64,000 nucleotides of DNA from Ochrobactrum sp. Q0168 (GCF_016427605.1 NZ_JAELXQ010000014.1:1-64000); one strand, 5' to 3'; shown: positions 8,040 to 17,015, numbered from the stretch's first letter. The notes: a model not told the origin generated them from the letters alone. A program made the numbers and translations.

Positions 8040-8639
8040 TCAGGCCGCCGCTTTGATCTTCTCCAGATGGCGCTCCAGAAATGGCAGGCTGTCCTGCCCC
8101 CAATAGAGTTCGCCTTCGAAGCGAAATGTCGGCAGGCCGAAGACACCGCGCGACTTTGCTTCTTCGTAATTGGATTTCCATGTTGCCTGAATATCCGCAG
8201 CACCGGCCCGCTCTTCCAGAGCTGCCGCATCGAAGCCAGCCGCATCGAGAATATGACGCCGAACTTCCGCCCGACCGATGTCCAGACCGTCTTCCCAGAA
8301 TGCCTTCTGAAGCACGGCGGTCAAGCGGGCCCAATCGCCGCCATCCAGAATATGCCCGATGACGAGAAAGCCCGCGGGCGTCGGATCGGACAGACCGGCA
8401 CGATCCTGAAGTTTCAAGGTCTTGCCGCGCACCGCGGCCCAGCGGCTCAAATCGGTCAGCCAATAAGCACGACGCGCCGCTGGACGGTTACGGGAATAGA
8501 TCGCCCCATTTTCTTCAATCAGGGAAATCGGTATCGGTCGGATACCGATATTGAACCGTCGGGAAATTTCCAGAAGGGGAGCAAGACCGAGATAAGCCCA
8601 GGGTGAACCGATCCCGAAGTAGAATTCAATGACAGCCAT
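8040..8639 (-). CDS. 2-hydroxychromene-2-carboxylate isomerase-like (DsbA-fold) protein
   Basis: This is a 199-residue thioredoxin/kappa-GST-fold protein. The active-site region F-Y-F-G-I-G-S-P-W-A-Y-L-G (residues 6-18) matches the S-P-x-x-Y motif of NahD-type isomerases. G-V-F-G-L-P-T-F near 165 contains the family cis-Pro segment. NahD isomers use glutathione in naphthalene catabolism, but many relatives act on other aromatic or glutathione-linked compounds. The start at 8639 lies just beyond the TetR stop (8641). An in-frame ATG 15 bp upstream would overlap it. No naphthalene genes are near, so the substrate is open. Confidence 0.82.
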   Translation of the reverse strand: MAVIEFYFGIGSPWAYLGLAPLLEISRRFNIGIRPIPISLIEENGAIYSRNRPAARRAYWLTDLSRWAAVRGKTLKLQDRAGLSDPTPAGFLVIGHILDGGDWARLTAVLQKAFWEDGLDIGRAEVRRHILDAAGFDAAALEERAGAADIQATWKSNYEEAKSRGVFGLPTFRFEGELYWGQDSLPFLERHLEKIKAAA

Positions 8640-8640
8640 T

Positions 8641-9213
8641 TCAGTTGTTTCCATTCGCTTGCCTGAAGGACCAATCGAAGACATCGAGGGCAGCATCCTT
8701 GGCAGCAAGAACGTGGGTTGGGTTACGATTGACGGCGACCGTCGCCAGTGCCCCTTCGTAAAGTAGCGCGAGATGCGCGACCGGCGCGGTTTCGGAAATT
8801 CCGGCACCGGTGAGAATTCGGGCAAATATGTCCCGGACGGAACGCTTATGTTCGCGTGCGATGGAGACGACCCGTTCGGATTCTCCATGCTCGGCAACCG
8901 CCAGCGCAAAGGCACAACCCCGAAATTCAGGACTGTCGGCCTTTTCGTGCAGCCGCTCGAAAATGATGCGGAGCTGATCACGAGGTTCAGATATATCGAC
9001 GAGCACATCTTCCAGGGATTGAAGAACGCGCTCATGTCGCTCGCTCAGATAAGCCGCGACGAGATGCTCCTTCGATGGAAAATGGCGATAAAGCGTTGCT
9101 TTGGCAACACTTGCTTCCTCGATGATACGGTCCACGCCGACGGCGCGAATACCCTCCTTGTAAAACAATGCGCCTGCTACATTTAGAATTTGGTCGCGAA
9201 TTGAAGCTCTCAT
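8641..9213 (-). CDS. TetR-family transcriptional regulator
   Basis: This is a 190-residue repressor-type protein. The N-terminal helix-turn-helix covers about residues 5-52, with the hallmark V-A-K-A-T-L-Y-R-H-F-P-S-K-E-H-L near 36-51, followed by a variable ligand-binding C-terminal domain. It immediately precedes the isomerase-like gene (2-bp spacing), so it probably controls that gene, the oxidase beyond, and itself. A short palindrome at 9222-9233, just upstream of the start, is a candidate operator. Confidence 0.92.
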   Translation of the reverse strand: MRASIRDQILNVAGALFYKEGIRAVGVDRIIEEASVAKATLYRHFPSKEHLVAAYLSERHERVLQSLEDVLVDISEPRDQLRIIFERLHEKADSPEFRGCAFALAVAEHGESERVVSIAREHKRSVRDIFARILTGAGISETAPVAHLALLYEGALATVAVNRNPTHVLAAKDAALDVFDWSFRQANGNN

Positions 9214-9221
9214 TCAGCTTT

Positions 9222-9233
9222 CCGAAAGTTCGG
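9222..9233. promoter_or_regulatory. Candidate TetR autoregulatory operator
   Basis: CCGAA-AG-TTCGG is a perfect 5-bp inverted repeat 9 bp upstream of the tetR start codon. Position inside the leader fits an autorepressor site, but the sequence is short and chance occurrence cannot be excluded. Confidence 0.3.
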
Positions 9234-9290
9234 TTCCCTTTATTGATTGTAGCGAATCGTCCGCGTCAAAGTGGACCATTCCGGTTACAC

Positions 9291-10295
9291 TCATGCAGCC
9301 CGAGCAACCTGACCGATAATCACATTGATATCATCGAGTGTGATCGAGCCCGGACGTTTGCCGCTTTGCGCCAAACGCGTCGCCGCTTCCTGCACAGCAC
9401 TGTTATAGGGCGTATCCACAGTATGAATTCGTCCGAGCTGGACAATTTCGCCATTCAGGTAATCAACCTCATTGGGCACCCCACGCGCAAAACTCTGCCA
9501 CGTCGATTGCTGGCCGGGTTTAATGCCACTGTCAGCCGCAAGCCCCCATCCGGCGAGGCTGACGCGACGCTCCGACGGATCGGCAATATCATAGCCCGCC
9601 GCCTTCAGAACCCTTGTCGCTTCCTGAGATAACCGATCAGCAAAGTTCGAGAGCGCCTCCACGTCGCCGGAGAAAATCTCCAGAACATTCTTCACATTGT
9701 AAACCAGCTTCGCTGCTTTCCAGCGTTGCACATCGGATCGAACCTCTGTGAGGTAGTTTGCGCGAGCAAGATCAGCGCCGATTTTTCTTGCTGTCTCGTT
9801 TTCGCCCGACGGATAAACACCAACGACGACCGCTCCCACCTGCGGCGAACCGCCAGCGACAACGGTGCCAATTTCAGTAAAGCGCGCCGGTGTCAGGATA
9901 CTCGCGCCATAAACATGCGCGAAACGTCGACTTGCCACCGCCTCGGCAGCAAGACCGTTTTGAAGCGTAACCAGAGGCAGCCTGAAACCTGCTGTTTCAG
10001 AGCTGTTCTCCAGCGGCTGGCGGGACCAGAAAGCCGTCGCAGCCTCGACGTCCTGCGCCTTCACAGCGAGGATCAGCACATCGTCCGTGGTCAGAGCCGG
10101 CGGCTCCTGCGTGTCATAGGCATTCAATTTGACAGTCTGCGTTCCGGAAGGCCGCTGATAGGTCAGGCCATGCGCGCGGATATGACGGATCTGCTCGCCC
10201 CGGCCGACAAGAGCGTAATCGATGCCGACACTTTGAAACTGGGCGGCGAGGCTGGCGCCAACAGCGCCGGCGCCGATGATGACATAGCGGGTCAT
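9291..10295 (-). CDS. Ketopantoate reductase (PanE/ApbA)-family oxidoreductase
   Basis: This is a 334-residue NADPH-dependent reductase. The N-terminal Rossmann motif Y-V-I-I-G-A-G-A-V-G-A-S-L begins at residue 4. The central K-A-Q-D-V segment (K of the catalytic set) and the later N-x-x-K-N/E helix region (Y-N-V-K-N) are recognisable. It begins 10 bp after the stop of the binding-protein gene, so it is the last gene of the sulfonate-type operon running from 16363. A catabolic 2-oxo-acid or 3-hydroxy-acid reductase role is more likely here than pantothenate synthesis, because the operon is otherwise an import and desulfonation set. Confidence 0.85.
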   Translation of the reverse strand: MTRYVIIGAGAVGASLAAQFQSVGIDYALVGRGEQIRHIRAHGLTYQRPSGTQTVKLNAYDTQEPPALTTDDVLILAVKAQDVEAATAFWSRQPLENSSETAGFRLPLVTLQNGLAAEAVASRRFAHVYGASILTPARFTEIGTVVAGGSPQVGAVVVGVYPSGENETARKIGADLARANYLTEVRSDVQRWKAAKLVYNVKNVLEIFSGDVEALSNFADRLSQEATRVLKAAGYDIADPSERRVSLAGWGLAADSGIKPGQQSTWQSFARGVPNEVDYLNGEIVQLGRIHTVDTPYNSAVQEAATRLAQSGKRPGSITLDDINVIIGQVARAA

Positions 10296-10305
10296 GACAG
10301 TGTCC

Positions 10306-11415
10306 TTATTGCGTGGCCAGCGAATCCTTGAGATTCGCTTCGAAATTGATCTTCTTCAACGTTTCGAGAATCGTATCACCATAACGGTTATCGTAGGCGA
10401 ACGACGCGTCAATCGCCTTGCTCAGCGCGCCGAAGCCGTAAACGACCTCAGCGATGCTGCGCGCCTCATCGATCCGTGCCTCATCAATGGGCAGCGGTAG
10501 AACACGGGTGTAGGACCAGATGAAATCGGCATTTTCCGGCGTCAGCTTGCGAACCTTGACCAGCGCCTCCTTGGCTTCCTTCGGATGACGGTTGTACCAG
10601 TCCTGATATTCGACATAACGACGGACAAGATCGCGAATGGCCGCGTCTTTCGCCGGGTCGGCCAGCGATTTTGAATTGGCGAGCAAGCCGCCCGGACTTC
10701 CCGGACCGACATCGCCGCTCTTGGCAATCACCGTCGCACCGTTCTTGATTGCCGGACCGTAGGAATCGATTGCGCCCGAAACCAGATCGACTTCGCCGTG
10801 CAGCAAGGCCAGCGCGCCCGCTTCATTGTTCAGCGTCACCGGCACGACATCCTTGGGCGTCAGGCCGAGATGCTTCAACGACTGGAGATAGAGGAGATAG
10901 TTGGTTGCGCCCGGCGACGATGCCCAACGCTTGCCGCGCACGGCATCGGCGGTCAGCTTCGTTATGCCGGAGTCCTTGGATGCCACGGTGACGAAGCGTT
11001 CGTGATTAACCGGATCGGCAGTCGCGGCAACCACAATCGACTTGTAAGGCACCGTGTCCTTCGTCCAGTCGGGATTGGCCGCAGCCTGTGCCTGAATGGC
11101 CGTGAACTGCGCGAAGTAGCTGACATCGACCTTGCCTGCCGAAAGCGCGGTCGCGTTTTCGACCGCATTCGGGAAGGTTGCAAATTCGATCTTATAGGGC
11201 GCATCCTTCCAGATGCCCGACGCTTCCCATGTTGGTTGCAGTTCCTGACCGTTCTGGCCGATCACAAGCGTAATCTGCTTTGCCTCTTCGGCCTGACCGG
11301 GCTGCACTATAACGGCCGCCAGCGAGAATGCCGAAAGGCTTAATGTCACGGCGCGGAGAAGCTGGGCCTTCGCCCGCTGATCCCCACTGTTTTTCTTGGA
11401 CAAGATAAAGTTCAT
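10306..11415 (-). CDS. Ssu/Tau-type ABC substrate-binding protein
   Basis: This is a 369-residue periplasmic binding protein. A long N-region (about 20 residues) precedes a hydrophobic Sec signal ending near P-G-Q-A-E-E. The mature part shows the SsuA-type pattern: T-L-V-I-G-Q-N-G-Q at the start, G-K-V-D-V-S-Y-F near 95, and G-K-R-W-A-S-S-P-G-A-T near 165. AAGGA lies 9-10 bp before ATG. It lies downstream of its permease and ATPase in the leftward operon. It is clearly different from the binding protein at 3921 (different signal, low visible identity), so the two operons probably import different ligands. Confidence 0.88.
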   Translation of the reverse strand: MNFILSKKNSGDQRAKAQLLRAVTLSLSAFSLAAVIVQPGQAEEAKQITLVIGQNGQELQPTWEASGIWKDAPYKIEFATFPNAVENATALSAGKVDVSYFAQFTAIQAQAAANPDWTKDTVPYKSIVVAATADPVNHERFVTVASKDSGITKLTADAVRGKRWASSPGATNYLLYLQSLKHLGLTPKDVVPVTLNNEAGALALLHGEVDLVSGAIDSYGPAIKNGATVIAKSGDVGPGSPGGLLANSKSLADPAKDAAIRDLVRRYVEYQDWYNRHPKEAKEALVKVRKLTPENADFIWSYTRVLPLPIDEARIDEARSIAEVVYGFGALSKAIDASFAYDNRYGDTILETLKKINFEANLKDSLATQ

Positions 11416-11462
11416 ATATCGAAATTCCTTATAATGGGGCTTTTAGCTGTCATTGTGTATCG

Positions 11463-12299
11463 TCAGTCGTTTTCCGGAACGGAAACGCCAAGCTCGCGGA
11501 GCAGCCGGTGCCGCAACGATGCAGTTTCCTCAGAGGCCCGTTCCTGCGCGGATCGGTTTCGGACGAGTTGTGGCGGCACGGCGATATCGAGCGAGAACCG
11601 GCCATTTTTCAGCACAAGAATGCGATCGGCCAGAAGAATGGCTTCGTCCACATCGTGCGTGACGATCAACACGGCAGGCTGATGTTCGCGCCAGAGACCC
11701 TCGACCAGCGCGTGCATCCGAATGCGGGTCAGCGCATCGAGTGCTGCAAAAGGTTCGTCCAGAAGCAACAAGGTCGGCGCCCGCACCAGCGCTCGGGCGA
11801 GAGCAACGCGTTGCGCCTCGCCGCCCGAAAGATGTTTCGGCCAGGAGTCGGCCTTGGCTTCGAGGCCGACTTCCGCCAGCGCCTTGCGAGCGACGGCGCG
11901 TGCATTACCCTTGATACGGGCACCAAGCAGCACATTGCGCCAGGCCCGGCGGAACGGCAGAAGACGGTGTTCCTGAAAGACGACCGAACGATTTTGCGCC
12001 ACGCGAACATCGCCCTCATTGGCGTGGTCAAGGCCGGCGAGAATGCGCAGCAAGGTCGTCTTACCGGAACCGGAGGCCCCCAGCAGGGCGACGAACTCGC
12101 CCTGCCCGATTGTCAGATCGACATGATCCAGAATGGTTTGATCACCGAATTTCTTCGAGACCTGCCCAAGAGATGCAACCGGGGACGCCACAGGAGGTGC
12201 AATTGGCGCGCGGATTTTCTGAACAGCCTCTTCCACTGGCTGAAAAGCCAAGGCGCTGTCGTTTCTGACGAGGGGATGGACGTTGGCGGCAATGGTCAT
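11463..12299 (-). CDS. Ssu/Tau-type ABC ATPase
   Basis: This is a 278-residue ATPase of the SsuB class. Walker A is G-A-S-G-S-G-K-T (74-81), followed by the signature L-S-G-G-E-A-Q-R and Walker B L-L-L-L-D-E-P-F-A-A-L-D. An Ala/Pro-rich N-terminal extension of about 45 residues precedes the ABC domain, making it longer than usual. I chose the ATG at 12299, which has a GGAG site 8 bp upstream and begins 5 bp after the permease stop; a longer frame reaches 12338 but would overlap the permease. Confidence 0.9.
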   Translation of the reverse strand: MTIAANVHPLVRNDSALAFQPVEEAVQKIRAPIAPPVASPVASLGQVSKKFGDQTILDHVDLTIGQGEFVALLGASGSGKTTLLRILAGLDHANEGDVRVAQNRSVVFQEHRLLPFRRAWRNVLLGARIKGNARAVARKALAEVGLEAKADSWPKHLSGGEAQRVALARALVRAPTLLLLDEPFAALDALTRIRMHALVEGLWREHQPAVLIVTHDVDEAILLADRILVLKNGRFSLDIAVPPQLVRNRSAQERASEETASLRHRLLRELGVSVPEND

Positions 12300-12303
12300 T
12301 CGA

Positions 12304-13113
12304 TTATCTCCACGGCAGGACGAGCTTTTCGATGGCACGCATGATCAGGTCGATCAGAACGCCCAGCACGGCGTAGACGAGAACGCAGGCCACGATCAGG
12401 TCGATGCGCATGGCGCCGCTTGCGACAAATATCAGATAGCCGATGCCGGCACGGCTGTTGGTCTGCTCGGCAACGATGAGCGCCAGGAGCGAGACACCCA
12501 TGGCATAGCGTATGCCCACCAGCACGCCGGGGAGCGCCGCCGGCAGCAGAACCTGCCAGGTAATCTCAAGGGGAGAAAGCCCGAACGTTCTCGCGGCTTC
12601 CACCAGCTTGCTGTCGACATTGCGAACACCCGCATAGGTATTGAGATAAGCGGGGAACACGCAGGCGAGCGTGATGAGCAAGATTTTCGGGGCTTCCCCG
12701 ATCCCGAACCAGATGATGAAGAGCGGAACCAGCGAAATGAACGGCACGAGGCGAACAATCTGGAAAGAAGAGTCAAACACTTCTTCCGCCAGACGCGACA
12801 GCCCGGTCCACAAACCGAAGGCGATCCCGATAAGAAGTCCCAGTCCCAAGCCGGCACCGGCCCGAAGCAACGATGCCGGTAAAGCGGCCTGAAAATCACC
12901 CGTCTCGACGAGTTCGGCAAAGGCGCTGACGACCTCCCCCGGCGAGGGGAAGGTCTGTGAATGGATCAGGCCCGTAGCACTGCCGATCTGCCAGACAGCA
13001 AGTGCCACCACCGGCAATACGAACCGCAGCAGATTCCGGGGCGCGAGCAGGCGCGCAGGAGCCAGCGTTTGTTGCGGCCTGGTGTCGAGTTTCTGGAGAA
13101 CGACCGTGCTCAT
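12304..13113 (-). CDS. Ssu/Tau-type ABC permease
   Basis: This is a 269-residue SsuC-type membrane permease with about six hydrophobic helices. The coupling loop is V-E-A-A-R-T-F-G-L-S followed by L-P-A-A-L-P-G-V-L-V-G. ATG at 13113 is preferred; an in-frame TTG lies 6 bp upstream. It starts 10 bp after the FAH gene and is followed at 5-bp spacing by the ATPase. Confidence 0.9.
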   Translation of the reverse strand: MSTVVLQKLDTRPQQTLAPARLLAPRNLLRFVLPVVALAVWQIGSATGLIHSQTFPSPGEVVSAFAELVETGDFQAALPASLLRAGAGLGLGLLIGIAFGLWTGLSRLAEEVFDSSFQIVRLVPFISLVPLFIIWFGIGEAPKILLITLACVFPAYLNTYAGVRNVDSKLVEAARTFGLSPLEITWQVLLPAALPGVLVGIRYAMGVSLLALIVAEQTNSRAGIGYLIFVASGAMRIDLIVACVLVYAVLGVLIDLIMRAIEKLVLPWR

Positions 13114-13123
13114 GGACAACCTA

Positions 13124-14002
13124 TCAGGCGGCTGCCGCGCGGACGACGGAAACGGCGACCGACTGCTGTTCGCCGAGACCGCTGACGGCGGCGCGAATAC
13201 GGTCGCCGGATTTCAAGGCCAGCTTTTCGGTCCCGTGAACGCGATCCGGGCTACCCGTCAAGATCACGTCGCCCGGCAGCAGGCGCAGCTTGCGCGACAG
13301 ACGGGCAATCAGTTCCGGCACGGCGAAGATCAGATCGTTGGTATTGCCACGCTGAACCGGCGTGCCGTTGAAGTCGAGTTCAATGCCCAGATTGCCAAGG
13401 TCGCCCGCTTCGTCGAGCGAAACGAGTTCCGGGCCAATCGGTGTGAAGGCGGCCAGCGACTTGGACGGGTTGAGATAGGTTGCGCCGGGATTGCCCTCAA
13501 GCGTCGGCACCCTCACTACCGATGCGGGATCGAGAAGGTCCTGCGCCACGGTTGCGCCGGCGAGATAATCCAGAGCATCGCGTTCGTTGATCTCAAAACC
13601 TTCGCGCTTGATCACGACAGCCAGTTCAGCCTCGGTGAAAACCGCTTCGCTCGGCAGCGGGATTTCGTCATTGGGACCGGCAAGCGAAGTCAGGAATTTT
13701 GCGAACACACCGGGTTCGGTCGGGGTCTTCAGCCCGGAATGGCGAACATGCGTGTGATAATTCAGGCCAACACCGATGATCTGGCGCGGAGCAGAAACCG
13801 GCGAGCCGATCCGCTTGCCCTGCGGGCGGGCTTCTTCCGCAGAACGGGTAGCCGATGTCGCCCATTCGACGAATGCATCCCACTGCGCATAGATTGCCTG
13901 CGGATCGGAGGCAAAGCGTCCATCGCTGGCCTTGGCGACATCGAGAATGCCATCGGCAAGAATAAGCTTGAGGCGGCCGGAGTCATTGAGAATACGGGTC
14001 AT
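13124..14002 (-). CDS. Fumarylacetoacetate hydrolase (FAH) family protein, paralogue of 803-1690
   Basis: This is a 292-residue FAH-fold enzyme. Motifs are G-L-N-Y-H-T-H near residue 85, F-T-E-A-E-L-A-V-V-I-K, A-Q-D-L-L-D, and L-L-P-G-D-V-I-L-T-G-S-P-D. It is plainly paralogous to the protein at 803, with the same N-terminal register and matching motifs throughout. The start at 14002 overlaps the upstream flavoprotein stop (ATGA) and has an AAAGGAA site 7 bp upstream; the open frame extends further but inside the neighbour. Having an FAH gene in each of the two Ssu-type operons is unusual and suggests a shared chemical step after import. Confidence 0.88.
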   Translation of the reverse strand: MTRILNDSGRLKLILADGILDVAKASDGRFASDPQAIYAQWDAFVEWATSATRSAEEARPQGKRIGSPVSAPRQIIGVGLNYHTHVRHSGLKTPTEPGVFAKFLTSLAGPNDEIPLPSEAVFTEAELAVVIKREGFEINERDALDYLAGATVAQDLLDPASVVRVPTLEGNPGATYLNPSKSLAAFTPIGPELVSLDEAGDLGNLGIELDFNGTPVQRGNTNDLIFAVPELIARLSRKLRLLPGDVILTGSPDRVHGTEKLALKSGDRIRAAVSGLGEQQSVAVSVVRAAAA

Positions 14003-15228
14003 TGAGCAGTTCCTTTGTTTGGAGCGTACCGGTTCAGGCTTTCGGTACCGAGGGTGAGAAGGACGGAATCTTCCTGTGGCGAATGGATGCGAGAACACAG
14101 CACATCGCGGAAATGGCGTTCGATGGAATTGGCGCGGGAAATTCCCGGATTGCCGAGCGCCTTGGCAGCAAGCTCGACGGCACGGATGAGCGAGGCCGAG
14201 ATCGCGGCCTTGGCCGCAATCACACGACGGAAAGCCGTCTCGTCGCCTGCATCCATCCGGTCCGCAAAATGAAACAGCAGCGATTCCGCCTGAATGATAT
14301 TCAGCTCGATTTCGCCAGCAACCGTGCGAATACGTTCCGTGGTTGCAATGGGCCGACCGAGACCGGATGGCACGCGATGATGGGCAAAGCGCGCAAATGC
14401 ATCCTGTGCGGCTCTGGCGACACCGAGATAAAGCGACTGGATCAGCAGCACGGTCGGTGCGACGGCGCGCGCGTCCTGCTTCGTCTCGGCAGTGATGACC
14501 TCCGGATTGACGATATGGTCATGCGGCACCAACACATCGTCATAGACCACATCGTGGCTCTGCGTCGCGCGCAGACCCAGATGATCCCAGGCCGGTATGA
14601 TCTCAATGCCCGGTGCCTTGGCGGGAACCACAAATTCTGCAACGCGCGGCGTCGCTTCATCAGTCACCGCCCAGGGCAGATGATAGCTGAGACCTGTTGA
14701 CCCCGTGCAAAACATCTTGCGCCCTGACAGTACCCAACCCTCGCTGCTATAGCGCGCCTTGGTTGCCGGAAGCCCGCCGCGTGCGGGCGCACCGAGGTCC
14801 GGCTCTGCCCGAAAAGCATTGATCAGCGTCGGTCGTTCGTAGGATTCGGCCAGAAGCCGACGGTACAAATGCGGAGCGACCGCCCGCTTGTTGCCACCGA
14901 CCTGCGCGGCATGGAATTGCAGATTCATCAGCATGATCAACGCCGCCGACGGATCGCCATATCCAACCGTCGAAACGAGACGTACCAGTTCCGCGACGCC
15001 GACATGTCGTCCGCCATGTTCGGGCCGAACAGTCGCAGTCAGAATGCCGGCATCGTGCAGCAGGGCGATTGTTTCCGAGGGGAACGACCCCTCTGCATCG
15101 TGAACCGGCGCATATTCGGCAATTGCCTGGACAATTCCGTCCGGGGCATCGAGCCTGTCGAGTTGCAGCGGGCGCACGTCGGGCGTGGCCAGACTCACAA
15201 CCCCGGGATGGGCTTGTGGAGGCGTCAT
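13999..15228 (-). CDS. Acyl-CoA dehydrogenase-fold flavoprotein, SfnB/DszC-like (copy A)
   Basis: This is a 409-residue flavoprotein with the acyl-CoA dehydrogenase fold. In sulfur clusters such proteins (SfnB, DszC types) act as FMN/FAD-dependent monooxygenases or oxidoreductases rather than on acyl-CoA. Visible features are P-E-H-G-G-R-H near residue 70, M-F-C-T-G-S-T-G-L-S-Y near 170 and the C-terminal helical bundle with R-A-V-E-L-A-A-K-A-L-G-N-P. ATG at 15228 has AGGA 8 bp upstream. It lies between the LLM monooxygenase and the FAH gene in one operon. Confidence 0.85.
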   Translation of the reverse strand: MTPPQAHPGVVSLATPDVRPLQLDRLDAPDGIVQAIAEYAPVHDAEGSFPSETIALLHDAGILTATVRPEHGGRHVGVAELVRLVSTVGYGDPSAALIMLMNLQFHAAQVGGNKRAVAPHLYRRLLAESYERPTLINAFRAEPDLGAPARGGLPATKARYSSEGWVLSGRKMFCTGSTGLSYHLPWAVTDEATPRVAEFVVPAKAPGIEIIPAWDHLGLRATQSHDVVYDDVLVPHDHIVNPEVITAETKQDARAVAPTVLLIQSLYLGVARAAQDAFARFAHHRVPSGLGRPIATTERIRTVAGEIELNIIQAESLLFHFADRMDAGDETAFRRVIAAKAAISASLIRAVELAAKALGNPGISRANSIERHFRDVLCSRIHSPQEDSVLLTLGTESLNRYAPNKGTAQ

Positions 15229-15274
15229 GTCTTCGTCCTGTGAATGCTGAAATTTATATGCCAGCCGGTTTCGC

Positions 15275-16363
15275 TTATTCCGCCGCCACACTGGACGGGC
15301 CAAGGCCGCGTTCCGCCAGACCGGCTCTCACCAGCGGCAGGACATAACGCCCGTAATCGATGGCATCGTAGAGATTGTCATAACCGCGAATGGAGATGAG
15401 TTCGGCTCCAAGATCGACGTAATCGAGAATGACACGAGCAACCGTTTCGGGACTGCCGACCAGCGCTGTGGAAGCACCGCGCGCACCGGTGGCGACGACC
15501 GGAGCAAACCACAATGCCTTATCGTGCACCTCCGACTGAGAGGCGAGTTCGAGCAAACGCTGGGACCCGATGTTCTGCGGTTGCGGACGCTTTGCTCCAC
15601 CATGATTGGCATTCAGGCGATCCAGAATGCGGTGCGCCTTGGCCCAGGCCAACTCATCCGTTTCCGCGATGATCGGACGGAAAGTAACCCAGATACGCGG
15701 GCGGTCGGAACGACCTGCCTTGACGGCTTCAGCGTTCACATTGTCGATCTGCTGGCGCGTCGCGGCAAGCGGCTCGCCCCACAGGCCAAAAATATTGCCT
15801 TCCTTGCCACCAATCCGGTAGGCGTCGGGCGACGAACCGCCAACCGAAACCGGAATGTTCGCCTGGACCGGGCGGACGGAGCTGCGGAAGTTCTTGAACT
15901 GGTAATATTTACCGTCAAAGTCGAAAGGCTCGGTGGTCGACCAGATTCTTTTGATAATGGTGATATATTCTTCCAATCGCTCATAGCGCTCCGTCTTGGA
16001 CAGGAAATCGCCTTCCTGTGCCTGTTCGGCATCGCTGCCACCGGCGATGAAATGCACCACGACACGTCCGCCCGACAACTGATCGAGCGTCGCCAATGCC
16101 TTGGCTGCGACCGTCGGATAAATCGTGTTGGGACGAAGCGCGATGATAATCTTCAAGTGCGTCGTGTTCGCGGCGATTGTCGCGCCTATCGTGAAATTGT
16201 CGAATGAAGACGATTCATAAGGAATCAACGTATAATTAAATCCGGCATCTTCGAGCGCTCTAGCATAACGAACGAGATATCGAGGATCGACCGGAGACCC
16301 CGGAACAGGATTTATATCGGTCGAAGCGTTCGGATAGGTAATACTGATGAATTCCACGGACAT
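15275..16363 (-). CDS. LLM-class flavin-dependent monooxygenase, alkanesulfonate monooxygenase (SsuD)-like
   Basis: This is a 362-residue bacterial-luciferase-fold monooxygenase that would use reduced FMN and O2 to release sulfite from a sulfonate. Typical segments are I-A-L-R-P-N near residue 75, T-L-D-Q-L-S-G-G-R-V-V-V-H-F-I-A-G-G near 92, and L-V-G-S-P-E-T-V-A near 308. It is the first gene of a leftward operon with a SfnB-like flavoprotein, FAH, an Ssu-type importer and a PanE-like reductase. The ribosome site is weak. No flavin reductase (SsuE) is encoded in the window. Transcription probably starts from the conserved block at 16427-16475. Confidence 0.88.
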   Translation of the reverse strand: MSVEFISITYPNASTDINPVPGSPVDPRYLVRYARALEDAGFNYTLIPYESSSFDNFTIGATIAANTTHLKIIIALRPNTIYPTVAAKALATLDQLSGGRVVVHFIAGGSDAEQAQEGDFLSKTERYERLEEYITIIKRIWSTTEPFDFDGKYYQFKNFRSSVRPVQANIPVSVGGSSPDAYRIGGKEGNIFGLWGEPLAATRQQIDNVNAEAVKAGRSDRPRIWVTFRPIIAETDELAWAKAHRILDRLNANHGGAKRPQPQNIGSQRLLELASQSEVHDKALWFAPVVATGARGASTALVGSPETVARVILDYVDLGAELISIRGYDNLYDAIDYGRYVLPLVRAGLAERGLGPSSVAAE

Positions 16364-16426
16364 GTTACACGCTCGCTAAAAACGCTTGTCGTTGATAGCG
16401 ATACGTTAGAGGCGCAGACTCAAAAA

Positions 16427-16475
16427 GAGAACAACCTGTCTTTCTATATTATACAAATTTGGTAGATTATATTTC
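16427..16475 (-). promoter_or_regulatory. Conserved promoter/operator block, copy 2
   Basis: On the minus strand this 49-bp block starts with the same GAAATATAATCTAC as copy 1 (696-744) and ends with ATAGAAAGAC, GGT, TTCTC at the same spacing. It contains TATAAT as a -10 box and lies 63 bp upstream of the SsuD-like start codon. The genes just downstream of the two blocks (FAH versus LLM monooxygenase) are not related, so the conservation is regulatory rather than left over from a gene duplication of the first gene. Confidence 0.65.
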
Positions 16476-17015
16476 CAACCGAGCGTCCGTTAGCTTCAAA
16501 CATATTATAATCGAAAGGATATGTGTGAATTGCAACCGCGGGCATGACGTGCCCTGTTAAAATGGTTCGGGATTTTAATGGCCTGCCCGGACCGCCAAAC
16601 CAAGCACCTCAATATTAACACTCGGGTAGGAGGAGTCGCCTTAATTGGGGAGCGGACGCAGCTCTCTCCGTAGGCCGTCTTTCATGCGCTGATCGACATG
16701 GCGATGCCTCGCCATGTTACAATGGCGTGGGAGCGAAGCTCTCGATGATCTGCGGCGGAGAGATGTTTGTAGTGAAGAAGGAAGAGATTGGCGATCGGGC
16801 CATGGATTGAAACACGGTATTCCGCTACTGGTGGATTTTGTCATCCTGGCCGGAAACACCGGCTATACCAAGGCTTTGGAAACCAGCGCATGCAATTCGA
16901 CGAGTACAAGGCTCTGGCTTCCTGTATTATCAGCGACTTCCTCAGCATCAGCTGCGGCGAGCGCAATGAGATCGGTCGTGCCTCAGAGTTGTATTTTTGT
17001 TTTCTCACGTAAATT
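16476..17015. other. Gap between SsuD promoter and IS481 element
   Basis: I recognise no gene here. Short frames on both strands (for example 16714-17019) have no domain and no ribosome site. A perfect 8-bp hairpin CATGGCGA-TGCC-TCGCCATG occupies 16697-16716 without a U-tract. The region may be decayed DNA. Confidence 0.4.

Noticed and set aside
13082-14005. 307-codon plus-strand frame opposite the second FAH gene
   Set aside because: Long antisense frame due to codon bias; the minus-strand FAH motifs are unambiguous.
16697-16716. 8-bp hairpin as a transcription terminator
   Set aside because: No U-tract on either strand and no gene ending nearby.
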